Shown one piece after another: positions 33,559-42,487 of a stretch of DNA of 64,000 nucleotides (positions are counted from its first letter, which is position 1; every line of letters begins with the position of its first letter). The notes beneath the pieces are model-generated. The model was not told where the DNA came from. It saw only the letters and a list, made by a program, of their open reading frames with translations, and did not search any database. Position numbers and translations under genes: made by a program. Source of the stretch: Porphyrobacter sp. (GTDB taxonomy: Bacteria > Pseudomonadota > Alphaproteobacteria > Sphingomonadales > Sphingomonadaceae); the NCBI GenBank assembly GCA_027533455.1, contig JAPZUC010000011.1:62001-126000 (forward strand). Direction: 5' to 3'.

Positions 33559-36351
33559 TCAGAACGACTTGCGGACCGTGAACTGGAAGGTGCGGCCGTA
33601 GAGTTCGTGACGGCTCGGGAAGTTGCCGACCTGCTGGCCCGTGGCGTTGAACAGGGCGTTCTCGGTCACGAAGGGCTCATTGGTCAGGTTGAACACTTCC
33701 GCGAGGATCTGCACCCCGTTGAGCGCGCCGTCGGCGTTCTCGAAGGTGTAGCCGATCTGCGCGTCGAGGATCGTTTCCGGCTGTGCCTGCGCACCCGAGA
33801 GCGAACCGTCGAAGTTCTGAACTTCCGACAGGAAGCCCGAACGGTAACGGGCAGCCAGCTTGGCGCGGAAGCCGTTCTTTTCGTAGAACACATCGCCCGA
33901 CCAGGTGAGGTCCGAATAGCCCGGGATCGCAATCGGGTTGCCGTTCTGGTTGTCCACCTGCGCATCCGAATAGGTCACGCTGGCAAAGCCACCGAACCCG
34001 TCCAGCGTATCGCTGAAGTCGCCGAAGTTGACGCGCACGGTGCCTTCCACGCCGGTGATCTTCCCATCGGAGAAGTTGACCGGGCCGCTGAAGATACCGG
34101 TCGCGACCTGCGGGTTGCTCTGAAGAATGCTGCCCGCACCGAAGTTCTGGATCGACTGGGTCAGGTCCTTCAGCTCGGAGAAGTCGATCACCCAGTCCGA
34201 CAGTTCCTTGTGGAACGCGGCAATGATGATCGCCGAACCGGGCGAGAAGTACTTTTCGAGGCTGATGTCGAACGAGGTCGAACGATACGGCTGCAACTCG
34301 GGGTTACCGCCGCCGAGGTTGAAACAGACCAGCGAGGGCGGGTTGTATGCCACCACGGTGTCAGGACGCTGGTCGTTATTGGTGTCGGTGCAGCTCTGCG
34401 TGTTGAACCCGATGTTCTGGTTCGCCGTCATCTGGTCAAGACGCGCACGGGTCACAGTCTTGGCCGCCGCGATACGGATGAAGGTGTCATCCGCAACTTC
34501 GAAGCTGAAGTTCATGCTCGGCAGCCAGTTGTCGTAGCTCGTGCCAACCGTGTTGGTCCGGCCGCCACCGATGGTGCCGGTCGATTCCTGCGAGGTGTCG
34601 GTATAACGCAGGCCGATGTTCCCGCGCACCGGAACCGAACCCAGATCGCCATCAATGTCGGCCTGGATGTAGAAGTTGTGGATCTGCTCGGCGACCTGCC
34701 ACTGGGTGTCGAAGGTTGCCTTCTCGACCAGATAGGTCCCGTCGGTCAGGAACTTCGCAGGATCATAGGCCACCATGTCGAGGCCGAGGCCCTTGGTGTT
34801 AGTGAAGCCACGGATCGAGTTGGCCGGGATGCGCAGACCATTGCCGAAGGCGGCAGTCGGACGCAGGAAGCTCTCGTTGGAGTCGAAGTCCTTGCTCCGG
34901 TCGGTGTAGAGCCAGCCCAGCGTGATCTTGTCGATCAGGCCGCCATCGAATTGCCAGTAGGTCTCGGCGCGCAGCTGGTGCAGCTCGTCATTGATTTCCG
35001 GCTGTTTGATGAAGCCGACCTGGCCCCAGCCACCCGGATCGGTGAGCAGGACGTTGGCGGGATTGGTGTAATCCAACTGGCTGGCGATGGTGTACTGGCC
35101 GTCACGCGGGAAGGTGAAGGTCAGACGATCCTGCGCGCCCGAACGGGCGCGGCCGGTGCCGGCGTACGATTCATAGTCGATATCGTCGCGGTCGAGGGTC
35201 GAGTAACCATAGTCGACGACGAAGCCGAGGTTGTCGGTCGCCTTCCATTCCATGTTGCCGCCGAACGCGATGATGGTCGAATCCGCGCCTTCGGTGTCGG
35301 TGCGCAGGATCGGCACTACGCCCGAATAGGTGGCGGTTTCAGCGAACTGGTTGGCCGTGCCGGTGGCGCCGACGAAGCTTGCGCCGCTCCAGCTGGCGAT
35401 CGGGGTTTCGGTGCCGCGGAAGATGCCGCTGTCCTGCGTGTCGGTGTAGAAGCCGTCGAGGGTCAGCGAGAACTTGTCGGTCGGCTCGAACTGGAGGCTA
35501 CCGGCGACCGAGGTGCGCTCGAAGGTGCGGCTGACCACGCCCTGACGCGGGTTGTCGGCGGGGTAGATCACGCCCTGCGCGGTGCGGCCGATCTGGAACT
35601 GGTTGGTCTTCAGCTCGCGGCTGATGAACTGGGTCGGAACCGACTGCAGGGTCACGCCGAGCGACCAGCCCACGGTGCCCGCTTCGTTCTGGTCGATATA
35701 GCTGCCGAAGAAGCGGTAGCCATCGCCCGGGAAGTCGGGGTTGAGCGAGCCGTTACTGTTGATGGTGTAGGTGCCCGAAACGGTAAGCTTGCGCTTGTTC
35801 GAATCGAGCGGCTTGACGGTGCGCAGGTCGACCGCGCCGGCGATGCCGATGGCGGCGAGCGAGGCGTCACCAGTCTTGTAGACCACGCCGGTGCCGATCA
35901 GTTCCGAGGGGAACTGGTCGAATTCGATCCCGCGGTTGTTGCCCGCCGAAACGACTTCGCGGCCATTGAGGAGCGCGAGGGAGAAGTCCGGGCCGAGGCC
36001 GCGGATCGAGACCTGCTGAGAACGGCCGCGCACGCGCTGGGCGGTCACGCCGGGCAGACGCGCGAGGGTGTCAGCAATCGAAAGGTCGGGCAGCAGGCCG
36101 ATGTCTTCAGCCGAGATCACTTCGACGATCGAGGTGGCCTTGCGCTTGGCATCCAGCGAGGACTGGATCGAGCCGCGGATACCGGTGACGATGATGTCTT
36201 CACCTGCCGCTTCACCCTGGCCTTCGACCGCAGCAACTGCCTGCTCATCCGCCTCTTGCGCCATCACCGGAGTGCCAGTGACAGTCAGCGCCAAAAAGGT
36301 CGCGGCCCCGCACAGCAGGCGCGCGCTCGCATTGATCCCGTTCATTTTCAT
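33559..36351 (-). CDS. TonB-dependent outer-membrane receptor (maltodextrin type)
   Basis: A 930-aa receptor with a signal peptide (MKMNGINASARLLCGAATFLALTVTGTPVMA|Q), a TonB-box-like stretch (GEDIIVTGIRGSI), a plug domain (LLPDLSIADTLARLPGVTAQRVRG) and a 22-strand-type barrel ending in Phe (FQFTVRKSF). The start at 36351 has GGAGGGGA upstream; a further in-frame ATG at 36405 lacks one. In Caulobacter/sphingomonad loci such receptors import maltodextrins. It faces the oxygenase-halogenase pair across a shared control region. Confidence 0.94.
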   Translation of the reverse strand: MKMNGINASARLLCGAATFLALTVTGTPVMAQEADEQAVAAVEGQGEAAGEDIIVTGIRGSIQSSLDAKRKATSIVEVISAEDIGLLPDLSIADTLARLPGVTAQRVRGRSQQVSIRGLGPDFSLALLNGREVVSAGNNRGIEFDQFPSELIGTGVVYKTGDASLAAIGIAGAVDLRTVKPLDSNKRKLTVSGTYTINSNGSLNPDFPGDGYRFFGSYIDQNEAGTVGWSLGVTLQSVPTQFISRELKTNQFQIGRTAQGVIYPADNPRQGVVSRTFERTSVAGSLQFEPTDKFSLTLDGFYTDTQDSGIFRGTETPIASWSGASFVGATGTANQFAETATYSGVVPILRTDTEGADSTIIAFGGNMEWKATDNLGFVVDYGYSTLDRDDIDYESYAGTGRARSGAQDRLTFTFPRDGQYTIASQLDYTNPANVLLTDPGGWGQVGFIKQPEINDELHQLRAETYWQFDGGLIDKITLGWLYTDRSKDFDSNESFLRPTAAFGNGLRIPANSIRGFTNTKGLGLDMVAYDPAKFLTDGTYLVEKATFDTQWQVAEQIHNFYIQADIDGDLGSVPVRGNIGLRYTDTSQESTGTIGGGRTNTVGTSYDNWLPSMNFSFEVADDTFIRIAAAKTVTRARLDQMTANQNIGFNTQSCTDTNNDQRPDTVVAYNPPSLVCFNLGGGNPELQPYRSTSFDISLEKYFSPGSAIIIAAFHKELSDWVIDFSELKDLTQSIQNFGAGSILQSNPQVATGIFSGPVNFSDGKITGVEGTVRVNFGDFSDTLDGFGGFASVTYSDAQVDNQNGNPIAIPGYSDLTWSGDVFYEKNGFRAKLAARYRSGFLSEVQNFDGSLSGAQAQPETILDAQIGYTFENADGALNGVQILAEVFNLTNEPFVTENALFNATGQQVGNFPSRHELYGRTFQFTVRKSF

Positions 36352-36723
36352 CAGAAGTCCCCTCCTGCAAGCGACGTTCACCGGCGCTTTTGCAGTTTTT
36401 TTCATAGCCCAACCTGAACCTCAGGTAAATCGTCAAATGGCAGCCAATTTCCGCACTGCCAAATTTCTTGTTCTATCATTTAATATCATAAGTTTGGATG
36501 TTCGTAATGAGCATAGTTGCAACGGTGAGAACGTTCTCATTTGTCTTGATGTTGCGCGATTGTCACAGTTTTTTCCGATGCCGCAGTGCAGCATGGCGCG
36601 CTTTGCAGGGAGGACCCTTCCGGGCGGCGAAGATGGTATCGCCTTCTGGACATTTTTATAATGTTTTTAATATTTTCCTCTTGGGACTTGGAGCCCCGCG
36701 ACGAGTTTGTTACGCTCTCCGGC
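36352..36723. other. Divergent AT-rich control region between receptor and oxygenase-halogenase unit
   Basis: About 370 bp, distinctly AT-richer than its surroundings at 36420-36560. It holds the palindrome TGAGAACGTTCTCA (36526-36539) and a TATAAT hexamer (36657-36662) pointing to the plus-strand gene. Open frames here have no family likeness. Confidence 0.55.
36526..36539. promoter_or_regulatory. Candidate LacI-type operator TGAGAACGTTCTCA
   Basis: A perfect 14-bp palindrome with a central CG, the usual form of LacI/GalR operators. It is the only such copy I saw. It lies 175 bp upstream of the receptor ATG. The LacI-family gene at 30783-31820 is the obvious candidate regulator, but this is inference. 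Confidence 0.5.
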
Positions 36724-37464
36724 ATGGTCAGCATGCCCGCCTCGCCCGGACACCACTCCCCCGCAAGCTGGGGGATCAGGCCTGCAAAATGGCAAGAAGA
36801 TCGCCTTTTCGATACAGATCAGTATCTTGTCAGCCTGGACAACTTTCTTGTGGCGCCGGACCATGCAGTTTCTCAGGCATTTTTGCAAAATTTTGCAAAA
36901 ATCACGCCGCAATATCCCGGTATCCGCGCGCCGCTTGATCCGGTGGTGTGCCGCGCCTGGCTTGCAGAGCTGGCCCCCTTGCTCAGCGAGCGGTTCGGCG
37001 CCCCGGCTTCCGGACGGGGCTGGGACATGCAAGCGTGGTTTTCGCTGGTGACGACCCCGCCGCAGGCACTCGCCCCGATGCAACGCCTACCGCATGTAGA
37101 CGGGACGGATCCGCAGCAGATCGCGATGATGCTCTACCTCCATCGAACCGGACATGGTGGCACCGCGTTCTTCCGCCACCGTTCGACGGGCCTCGCATCG
37201 CTCACAGCCGACACATACCCGCGCTATGCCGCCGCGGTGCAGGCGGAATACGGGCGCACCGGCCTGCCGCCGGCCGCCTACCCCACCGACGGCGCGCCCC
37301 ATTTCGAGCGCATCCACGTGGCGGACGGCACCTTCAACCGCGCGATATTCTACCGCGGCAACATCCTTCACAGCGGTGTGATCGATAACTCCGCTCCGCT
37401 CAGCGCTTCCCCAAGCGAGGGCCGGCTGACAATCAACGCTTTCTTCCGCCCCGCGGCGGGCTGA
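36724..37464 (+). CDS. DUF6445-like Fe(II)/2-oxoglutarate oxygenase-fold protein
   Basis: A protein of about 246 aa. A cupin-type Fe/2OG centre can be traced: HVD in LPHVDGTDPQQIAMMLYLH, GGTAFFRH, the distal His in RGNILHSGV, and the Arg-bearing strand GRLTINAFF. Proteins of this kind (DUF6445) often sit beside tryptophan-halogenase-like genes and TonB receptors. The start is uncertain: ATG 36724 or 36733 are possible. An ATG at 36661 would overlap the TATAAT box. A 24-bp perfect palindrome lies in the coding sequence (36879-36902). The halogenase follows after 20 bp. The substrate is unknown. Confidence 0.75.
   Translation: MVSMPASPGHHSPASWGIRPAKWQEDRLFDTDQYLVSLDNFLVAPDHAVSQAFLQNFAKITPQYPGIRAPLDPVVCRAWLAELAPLLSERFGAPASGRGWDMQAWFSLVTTPPQALAPMQRLPHVDGTDPQQIAMMLYLHRTGHGGTAFFRHRSTGLASLTADTYPRYAAAVQAEYGRTGLPPAAYPTDGAPHFERIHVADGTFNRAIFYRGNILHSGVIDNSAPLSASPSEGRLTINAFFRPAAG
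36879..36902. repeat. 24-bp perfect palindrome of the TTTTGCAAAA family
   Basis: Two TTTTGCAAAA units abut (36881-36890 and 36891-36900) and the symmetry extends two bases on each side. It lies within the oxygenase coding sequence, about 155 bp after the start. Related elements lie before the amylase operon. Confidence 0.8.
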
Positions 37465-37484
37465 GCAGGGCCAAGGGACGGGAC

Positions 37485-39008
37485 ATGGACAGATCTGACT
37501 TGACAAAACTGGTGATCGTCGGCGGAGGAACCGCCGGATGGATCACCGCCGCCGCTTTCTCCCGCCTGCTGGGCGAGCGCTTGACGATCGAACTGGTCGA
37601 AAGCGAGGCGATCGGCACCGTCGGCGTGGGCGAGGCGACGATCCCGCAGATCATCCGCCTGAACGCGATCCTCGGCCTCGACGAGAACGCCTTCCTGCGC
37701 GAGACCTCGGGCACCTTCAAGCTGGGGATCGAGTTCGTTGATTGGGGCGCCAAGGGCAGCCGCTATCTGCACACCTTCGGCGATACGGGGATGAATCTGG
37801 GACATTGTGCCTTCCACCATTACTGGCGGCGCAGCGCGGGCAGCAGCCCGCAGGCCAAGGGCTTGTGGGACTATTCGCTTCACCAGATGGCCGCCGATCA
37901 GGCGAGCTTCGGCAAGATGGACCGGGTCGGCAACACCAGCATGACCGGCCTTGCCTATGCCTATCATTTCGATGCCAGCCGCTATGCCCTGTTCCTGCGC
38001 GCTTATGCCGAACAGCGCGGCGTCACCCGCACCGAGGGCATTGTCGAGAGCGTCCAGCGCGACGGGGAAAGCGGCGATATCCGGTCGATCACGCTGAAAG
38101 GCGGCAAGGCGGTCGAGGGCGATTTCTTCATCGACTGCACCGGCTTCCGCTCACTCCTGCTCGGCCAGACATTGGGGGTCGGCTATCAGGACTGGTCGAA
38201 GTGGCTCCCCTGCGACCGCGCGCTGGCCGTGCCGAGCGAGCGGCTGCCGACGCTGGTGCCCTATACCCGCGCGACGGCGAAGGACGCAGGCTGGCAGTGG
38301 CGCATCCCGCTCCAGCACCGCACTGGCAACGGCCACGTCTATTCCGCCGGCTTCACGACTGACGACAAGGCAGCCGACACGCTGATGGCCGGTCTCGACA
38401 CCAAACCGCTGGGCGATCCGCGCCCGATCCGCTTCACCACCGGCCGGCGCGAGACCTTCTGGGCGCATAACTGCGCGGCGATCGGGCTATCGAGCGGGTT
38501 CCTCGAACCGCTCGAATCGACTTCGATCCACCTGATCCAGTCGCATGTCAGCCGGCTGATCCAGCTCTTCCCGCGCAGCGGTGATCCATCGGTCATGCGC
38601 GCCGAATATAACCGCCGGTGCGAAGACGAGTTCACCCAGATCCGCGACTTCCTCATCCTCCACTACCATCAGACGGCGCGCGAGGATTCGGAGTTCTGGC
38701 GTTACTGCAAGAACATGGAGGTCCCCGACAGCCTCACCCACAAGATCGCGCTGTTCGCCGAATCGGGCCGCGTCGGGCGCGATGTGGACGATCTATTCCG
38801 CGATGCGAGCTGGGTGCAGGTGATGCTGGGCCAGGGCGTCATGCCGGCGGATTACGATCCGATGGCCGATCAGATCGCGCCCGCGCAGCTGACAGAATTC
38901 CTCGCTAACCTTCGCACGCTGATTACCCGCGCGGTCGGCAGCCTGCCGAGCCACGAGGACTATCTGCGCGCGCATTGCCTGGCAGACCCCGCGCTTCAGG
39001 CGGCCTGA
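37485..39008 (+). CDS. Tryptophan-halogenase-like FAD protein (second copy)
   Basis: A 507-aa paralogue of the protein at 31817-33337. It shares the FAD motif GGGTAGWITAAAF, the ESEAIGTVGVGEATIP block, TFKLGIEFVDWG, and the W270-Q-W-R-I-P motif followed by LQHRTGNGHV. It forms a two-gene unit with the DUF6445-like protein and ends at the bidirectional terminator at 39034-39059. Catalytic halogenation is assumed from the family; the acceptor molecule is unknown. Confidence 0.9.
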   Translation: MDRSDLTKLVIVGGGTAGWITAAAFSRLLGERLTIELVESEAIGTVGVGEATIPQIIRLNAILGLDENAFLRETSGTFKLGIEFVDWGAKGSRYLHTFGDTGMNLGHCAFHHYWRRSAGSSPQAKGLWDYSLHQMAADQASFGKMDRVGNTSMTGLAYAYHFDASRYALFLRAYAEQRGVTRTEGIVESVQRDGESGDIRSITLKGGKAVEGDFFIDCTGFRSLLLGQTLGVGYQDWSKWLPCDRALAVPSERLPTLVPYTRATAKDAGWQWRIPLQHRTGNGHVYSAGFTTDDKAADTLMAGLDTKPLGDPRPIRFTTGRRETFWAHNCAAIGLSSGFLEPLESTSIHLIQSHVSRLIQLFPRSGDPSVMRAEYNRRCEDEFTQIRDFLILHYHQTAREDSEFWRYCKNMEVPDSLTHKIALFAESGRVGRDVDDLFRDASWVQVMLGQGVMPADYDPMADQIAPAQLTEFLANLRTLITRAVGSLPSHEDYLRAHCLADPALQAA

Positions 39009-39033
39009 TCCACCCGCCCGGCGCATAGAAAAA

Positions 39034-39059
39034 GGGCGGCGCAGTTTCCTGCACCGCCC
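39034..39059. terminator. Bidirectional terminator between halogenase and cytochrome genes
   Basis: An 11-bp near-perfect GC stem (GGGCGGCGCAG / CTGCACCGCCC) is preceded by five A and followed by GTTTTTC. It can therefore end transcription from both convergent sides. Confidence 0.85.
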
Positions 39060-39086
39060 GTTTTTCTTGTCCCAGAAGGGCCAGTC

Positions 39087-39593
39087 TTACTTCGACTGGG
39101 CTTCCAGATAGGCGACCAGGTTGGCGCGCTTCTGGTCATCCTTGACGCCCGGGAAGGCCATCTTGGTGCCGGGCACGTAGGCCTTCGGGTCCTTGAGGTA
39201 GTCGAACAGAACGTCCGGCGTCCAGGTGATGCCGCTGTTCTTGTTGGCGTCCGAGTAGCTGAAGCCAGCGACCGAACCGGCCTTGCGGCCCACGACCTTG
39301 TACAGCGACGGGCCGACGCGGTTCACGCCTTCGTCGAACACGTGGCAGGTGCGGCAAGCGGCGAAGACCTTTTCGCCCGCAGCGGCATCGCCGGTGAAGC
39401 TGGCATAGGTCACCGCGCCGCCAGCCGGGGCGGCAGCAGCAGCCGGGGTATCGGCAGCAGCCGGAGTCTCGGCCGGAGCGGCCGCTTCTTCGGTCGCGGC
39501 CGGAGCCGTTTCTTCAGTCTGCTTGCCACCGCAAGCCGACAGGGTGGCGATGGCAGCCAGTGCAGCCGCGCCCATCAGGAAATTACGCTTCAT
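39087..39593 (-). CDS. Lipid-anchored class I cytochrome c
   Basis: A 168-aa protein. It has a lipoprotein signal with lipobox LSAC (C21), then an Ala/Pro/Glu-rich linker of about 40 residues, then a cytochrome c domain. The heme site is CRTCH (C80, C83, H84) and the distal ligand is probably M145 in GTKMAFPG. GAGGAC lies 10 nt before the ATG. The long flexible tether suggests a membrane-bound electron shuttle between the bc1 complex and an oxidase or reaction centre. This role is inferred; no c-type gene follows hemA here. Confidence 0.9.
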   Translation of the reverse strand: MKRNFLMGAAALAAIATLSACGGKQTEETAPAATEEAAAPAETPAAADTPAAAAAPAGGAVTYASFTGDAAAGEKVFAACRTCHVFDEGVNRVGPSLYKVVGRKAGSVAGFSYSDANKNSGITWTPDVLFDYLKDPKAYVPGTKMAFPGVKDDQKRANLVAYLEAQSK

Positions 39594-39784
39594 GGTCGTT
39601 TGTCCTCTGAACAACTTGTTCCTCCCGAATCCACGCGGGCCATAAACCAGATTTTCGGGCATGGAAAGCGGGACTTCACGCAACGGCAAGCCCCTCCCCC
39701 CAGGTTCCGCAGTCATCCTAACGCACGTCCGTGCAAAGGGTTTCCGGCCATCGTGGAAAGATTGCCAAGGGCGGCGCGGACGCT

Positions 39785-40609
39785 ATGCTGGCAGCCATGA
39801 ACACTCTGCCCAAGCACAGCAAGATCGTCCTCGCCCTTGCGGCGTTCCTCCCGCTCTATTTCATGATCGCCGCGCTCGGCACGAAGATCGGGATCTGGGA
39901 CTGGAAGTTCGGCCTGATGACGCTGACCTTCGGCGGCGGCATGATCGTGATCGGCCTGCTCGGGCTGGCAGCGGCGGTTTCGCTGATCCTCGGACTCATT
40001 GCCAAGCCGCGGCGCGTGCTGCCGTTGGTCGTGGCCGGGGTGGGCCTGTTCGCGGCCGGCCTCGTGGTCGGCTTCTCGGCCGGCACCAAGGAGAAGGCAG
40101 AAGCCAACCCGATCCACGATATCGCCACCGATACCGCTAACCCGCCCGCCTTCTCGGCCGATACAATGGCCGCGCGCGAGGCAGCAGGGGCCAATCCGGT
40201 CAGCGATTACCAGACCCCGCTCGGGCAGGTGGAACCTTACAAGGGACGCGTCTCGAACGAACTGGCGGTCAAATCCTACGCGCAGATCATCACGTCGCAG
40301 GACGACCGCCCCGCCCCGCTGCCGCTGGGCGGCGCGACTCGCGAACAGGGCATGATGGCCGTGGCCGCGGCGATGGAGGCGATGGGCCTCACCGATATCC
40401 GTCAGGATGCTGCTGCCGTGACGGTCGAGGGCGTCGCGGAAACCTTCTGGTTCGGCTTCAAGGACGATGTCGTCGCCCGCGTCGGCGATGCGCAGATCGA
40501 CTTCCGCTCGGTCAGCCGGGTGGGCGTGAGCGACCTTGGCGCCAACACCAAGCGGATCAATGATCTGCGCAGCCGCACTGAAGCCCTGCTGGGGACGGCG
40601 GCGCGTTAA
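39785..40609 (+). CDS. DUF1499-like membrane protein
   Basis: A 274-aa protein with three predicted helices in the first 110 residues. A soluble C-terminal domain (ANPVSDYQTPLGQVEPYKGRVS ... FWFGFKDDVVARVGDAQIDFRSVSRVGVSDLGANTKRINDL) resembles DUF1499. The DFRSVSRVGVSDLG(A)N segment is the family hallmark. The start may instead be the ATG at 39797. It converges with the next gene, overlapping by 4 bp at the stops. The function is unknown. Confidence 0.82.
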   Translation: MLAAMNTLPKHSKIVLALAAFLPLYFMIAALGTKIGIWDWKFGLMTLTFGGGMIVIGLLGLAAAVSLILGLIAKPRRVLPLVVAGVGLFAAGLVVGFSAGTKEKAEANPIHDIATDTANPPAFSADTMAAREAAGANPVSDYQTPLGQVEPYKGRVSNELAVKSYAQIITSQDDRPAPLPLGGATREQGMMAVAAAMEAMGLTDIRQDAAAVTVEGVAETFWFGFKDDVVARVGDAQIDFRSVSRVGVSDLGANTKRINDLRSRTEALLGTAAR

Positions 40610-41211
40610 TCGCTGAAGGTGCGTGCGGCCATCGCGCTGCGCTGGACCACGGTGAGGACGCAAAGGGCGGCGTAGCCATAGGCTAGGCCTGCGAACCAAG
40701 CGGGCCACAGGCACATGGCGATGAACACGGCGATCGTCTCGGCCCCTTCGGCAAGGCCGGTTGAATAGAAGAAGCTCTTGCGCCCGTGGGCCTCGGTGGT
40801 GGCGCCGCGCTTGGCTGCGATCACGGCAAAGGCGAGGAAGCTGACGCCGGTCAACACGAAGCTCGCCACCAGCACCAGGGCGGGCACCGCGTTGGCAGGC
40901 GCGAGGATGCCGAACCCCACCGGCACGCTGACATAGAAAGCGAAATCCGCGACGATATCGAAATAGCCGCCGAGGTCGGAGGGGCCGCGCGCGCGCGCCA
41001 CCGCTCCGTCGAGCCCGTCCGCCAGCCGGTTGGCGATGATCAGCGCCAACCCCAAGCCGATATGGCCGAACGCAATTGCCGCGGTTCCCGAAAGGCCGAG
41101 CAAAAGACCGTTGAAGGTCAGGGCGTTGGCGGTAACGCCGAGCCGCGCCAGTGCCGCACCGGCACGGTTCAACGGCGGGTCGATCAGCGGGCGCAGGCGC
41201 GCGTCAAGCAT
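40606..41211 (-). CDS. CDP-alcohol phosphatidyltransferase
   Basis: A 201-aa integral membrane enzyme. The metal- and CDP-binding signature DGxxARx8Gx3Dx3D is present as DGAVARARGPSDLGGYFDIVAD at about residues 69-90. It transfers a phosphatidyl group to an alcohol; the acceptor cannot be told from sequence. The start overlaps the end of the upstream nucleoside transporter by 8 bp, so they are co-transcribed. Confidence 0.88.
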   Translation of the reverse strand: MLDARLRPLIDPPLNRAGAALARLGVTANALTFNGLLLGLSGTAAIAFGHIGLGLALIIANRLADGLDGAVARARGPSDLGGYFDIVADFAFYVSVPVGFGILAPANAVPALVLVASFVLTGVSFLAFAVIAAKRGATTEAHGRKSFFYSTGLAEGAETIAVFIAMCLWPAWFAGLAYGYAALCVLTVVQRSAMAARTFSD

Positions 41212-42487
41212 AGGTGACCAGCCCGATCCACGCCCCCGTCATGGCGCTGGCGAGGTTGCCGCTGATCCAGCTTTTCATCCCCAGCCCCGCCGCCTCGGCG
41301 CGGCGTTCGGGGCACAGCGTGCCGATGGTCGATACGAGCAGACCTACGCTGGCAAGGTTGGCCACCCCGCACAGGGCATAGGTGACAATCAGCTCGCTGC
41401 GCAGGCCTAGCGTGCCAGCGGGCAGCGCCGCGAGTTCGAGATAGGCGACATATTCGTTGAGCACTGCCTTTGTGCCCATCAAGCCCCCTGCAGCCTGCGC
41501 CTCGCCCCACGGCACGCCGAGCAGCCACATGAACGGCGCGAGCACCCAGCCGAGCAGGCGCTTCAGGGTCAACGGATCGCCATCGATGAAGGGCAGGTTT
41601 GCCAGCGCCATGTCGACCAGCGCCACGAGGGCAAACACGGTTATGATCACCGCGATCACAGCGAGGAAGAGTTGCAGCCCGTCCATCGTGCCTTTGATGA
41701 TCGCGTCGATGCTGCCCTCGTAACGGACACCGGGGTCTTCTTTGTCCACCTCGGTCGCTGTGTCCTCGGCGGCTGGCGGCACCATAAGCCGCGCGATCAG
41801 CAGGGCGGCGGGGAGCGAGATGAGCGAGGCGCTGATCATGTGCCCCACAGCGTCGGGCACGGTATCGCGCAGGGTGGTCGCGTAAAGGATCAGGATCGCG
41901 CCGCTGATCGTTGCCATCGTCAGCGTCATGATCTGGAACAGCTCGGAGCGGCTGACGCGGGCGAAATAGGCGCGGGTCACCAGCGGCGCCTCGACCACGC
42001 CGAGGAACACGCTCGCCCCCGCCGACAGGCCGACGACGCCCGACACGCCGAGCGAGCGGCGTAGCAGGAAGGAAAGGCCGTTCACGATCCAGCGCAGAAC
42101 GCCCCAGTGCCACAGCAAGGACGACAGCGCAGAGAACACGATCACCAGCGGCAGGATCTGGAAGGCAATCACCAGCGGCGGCTGCGCGCCCTCCTCAAGC
42201 ACGAAGGGTAGCTCCGCCCCGCCGAGATAGCCGAACATGTAGCCCGAGCCCTTGAGCGTCGCCTGCTCCACCGCGCTGACCGCGTTGTTAACGAGACCGA
42301 CCGCCTGCCAGACGATCGGCACGCGCACGATCAGCACCGCAAGCAGGCCCTGCATGATCAGCGCGCCGGCGATCCAGCGCCAGCCAGGATGCCCGCGGCG
42401 ATCCTCGCTGACGCTCCACGCCAACCCCATCAGCACCGCAATGCCGATGATCCCGCGCAGCTGGTCGAACAGCGCCATGCCGCTCAT
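41204..42487 (-). CDS. Concentrative nucleoside transporter (CNT/NupC family)
   Basis: A 427-aa membrane protein. CNT hallmarks are GVLRWIVNGLSFLLRRSLGVSGVVGLSAGASVFLGVVEAPLVTRAYFARVSRSELF and an EYVAYLEL-type C-terminal segment. It imports nucleosides with H+ or Na+. It overlaps the TVP38-flavoprotein gene upstream by 4 bp and the phosphatidyltransferase gene downstream by 8 bp. Confidence 0.9.
   Translation of the reverse strand: MSGMALFDQLRGIIGIAVLMGLAWSVSEDRRGHPGWRWIAGALIMQGLLAVLIVRVPIVWQAVGLVNNAVSAVEQATLKGSGYMFGYLGGAELPFVLEEGAQPPLVIAFQILPLVIVFSALSSLLWHWGVLRWIVNGLSFLLRRSLGVSGVVGLSAGASVFLGVVEAPLVTRAYFARVSRSELFQIMTLTMATISGAILILYATTLRDTVPDAVGHMISASLISLPAALLIARLMVPPAAEDTATEVDKEDPGVRYEGSIDAIIKGTMDGLQLFLAVIAVIITVFALVALVDMALANLPFIDGDPLTLKRLLGWVLAPFMWLLGVPWGEAQAAGGLMGTKAVLNEYVAYLELAALPAGTLGLRSELIVTYALCGVANLASVGLLVSTIGTLCPERRAEAAGLGMKSWISGNLASAMTGAWIGLVTYA

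Noticed and set aside
33544..36417. A 957-codon open frame on the plus strand opposite the TonB-dependent receptor
   Set aside because: It is the antisense of a GC-rich gene; the translation has no family likeness, while the minus strand encodes a complete receptor with signal peptide, plug and terminal Phe.
36661..36723. ATG at 36661 as start of the DUF6445-like gene
   Set aside because: It overlaps the TATAAT box at 36657-36662 and lacks a ribosome-binding site; a later start is more likely.
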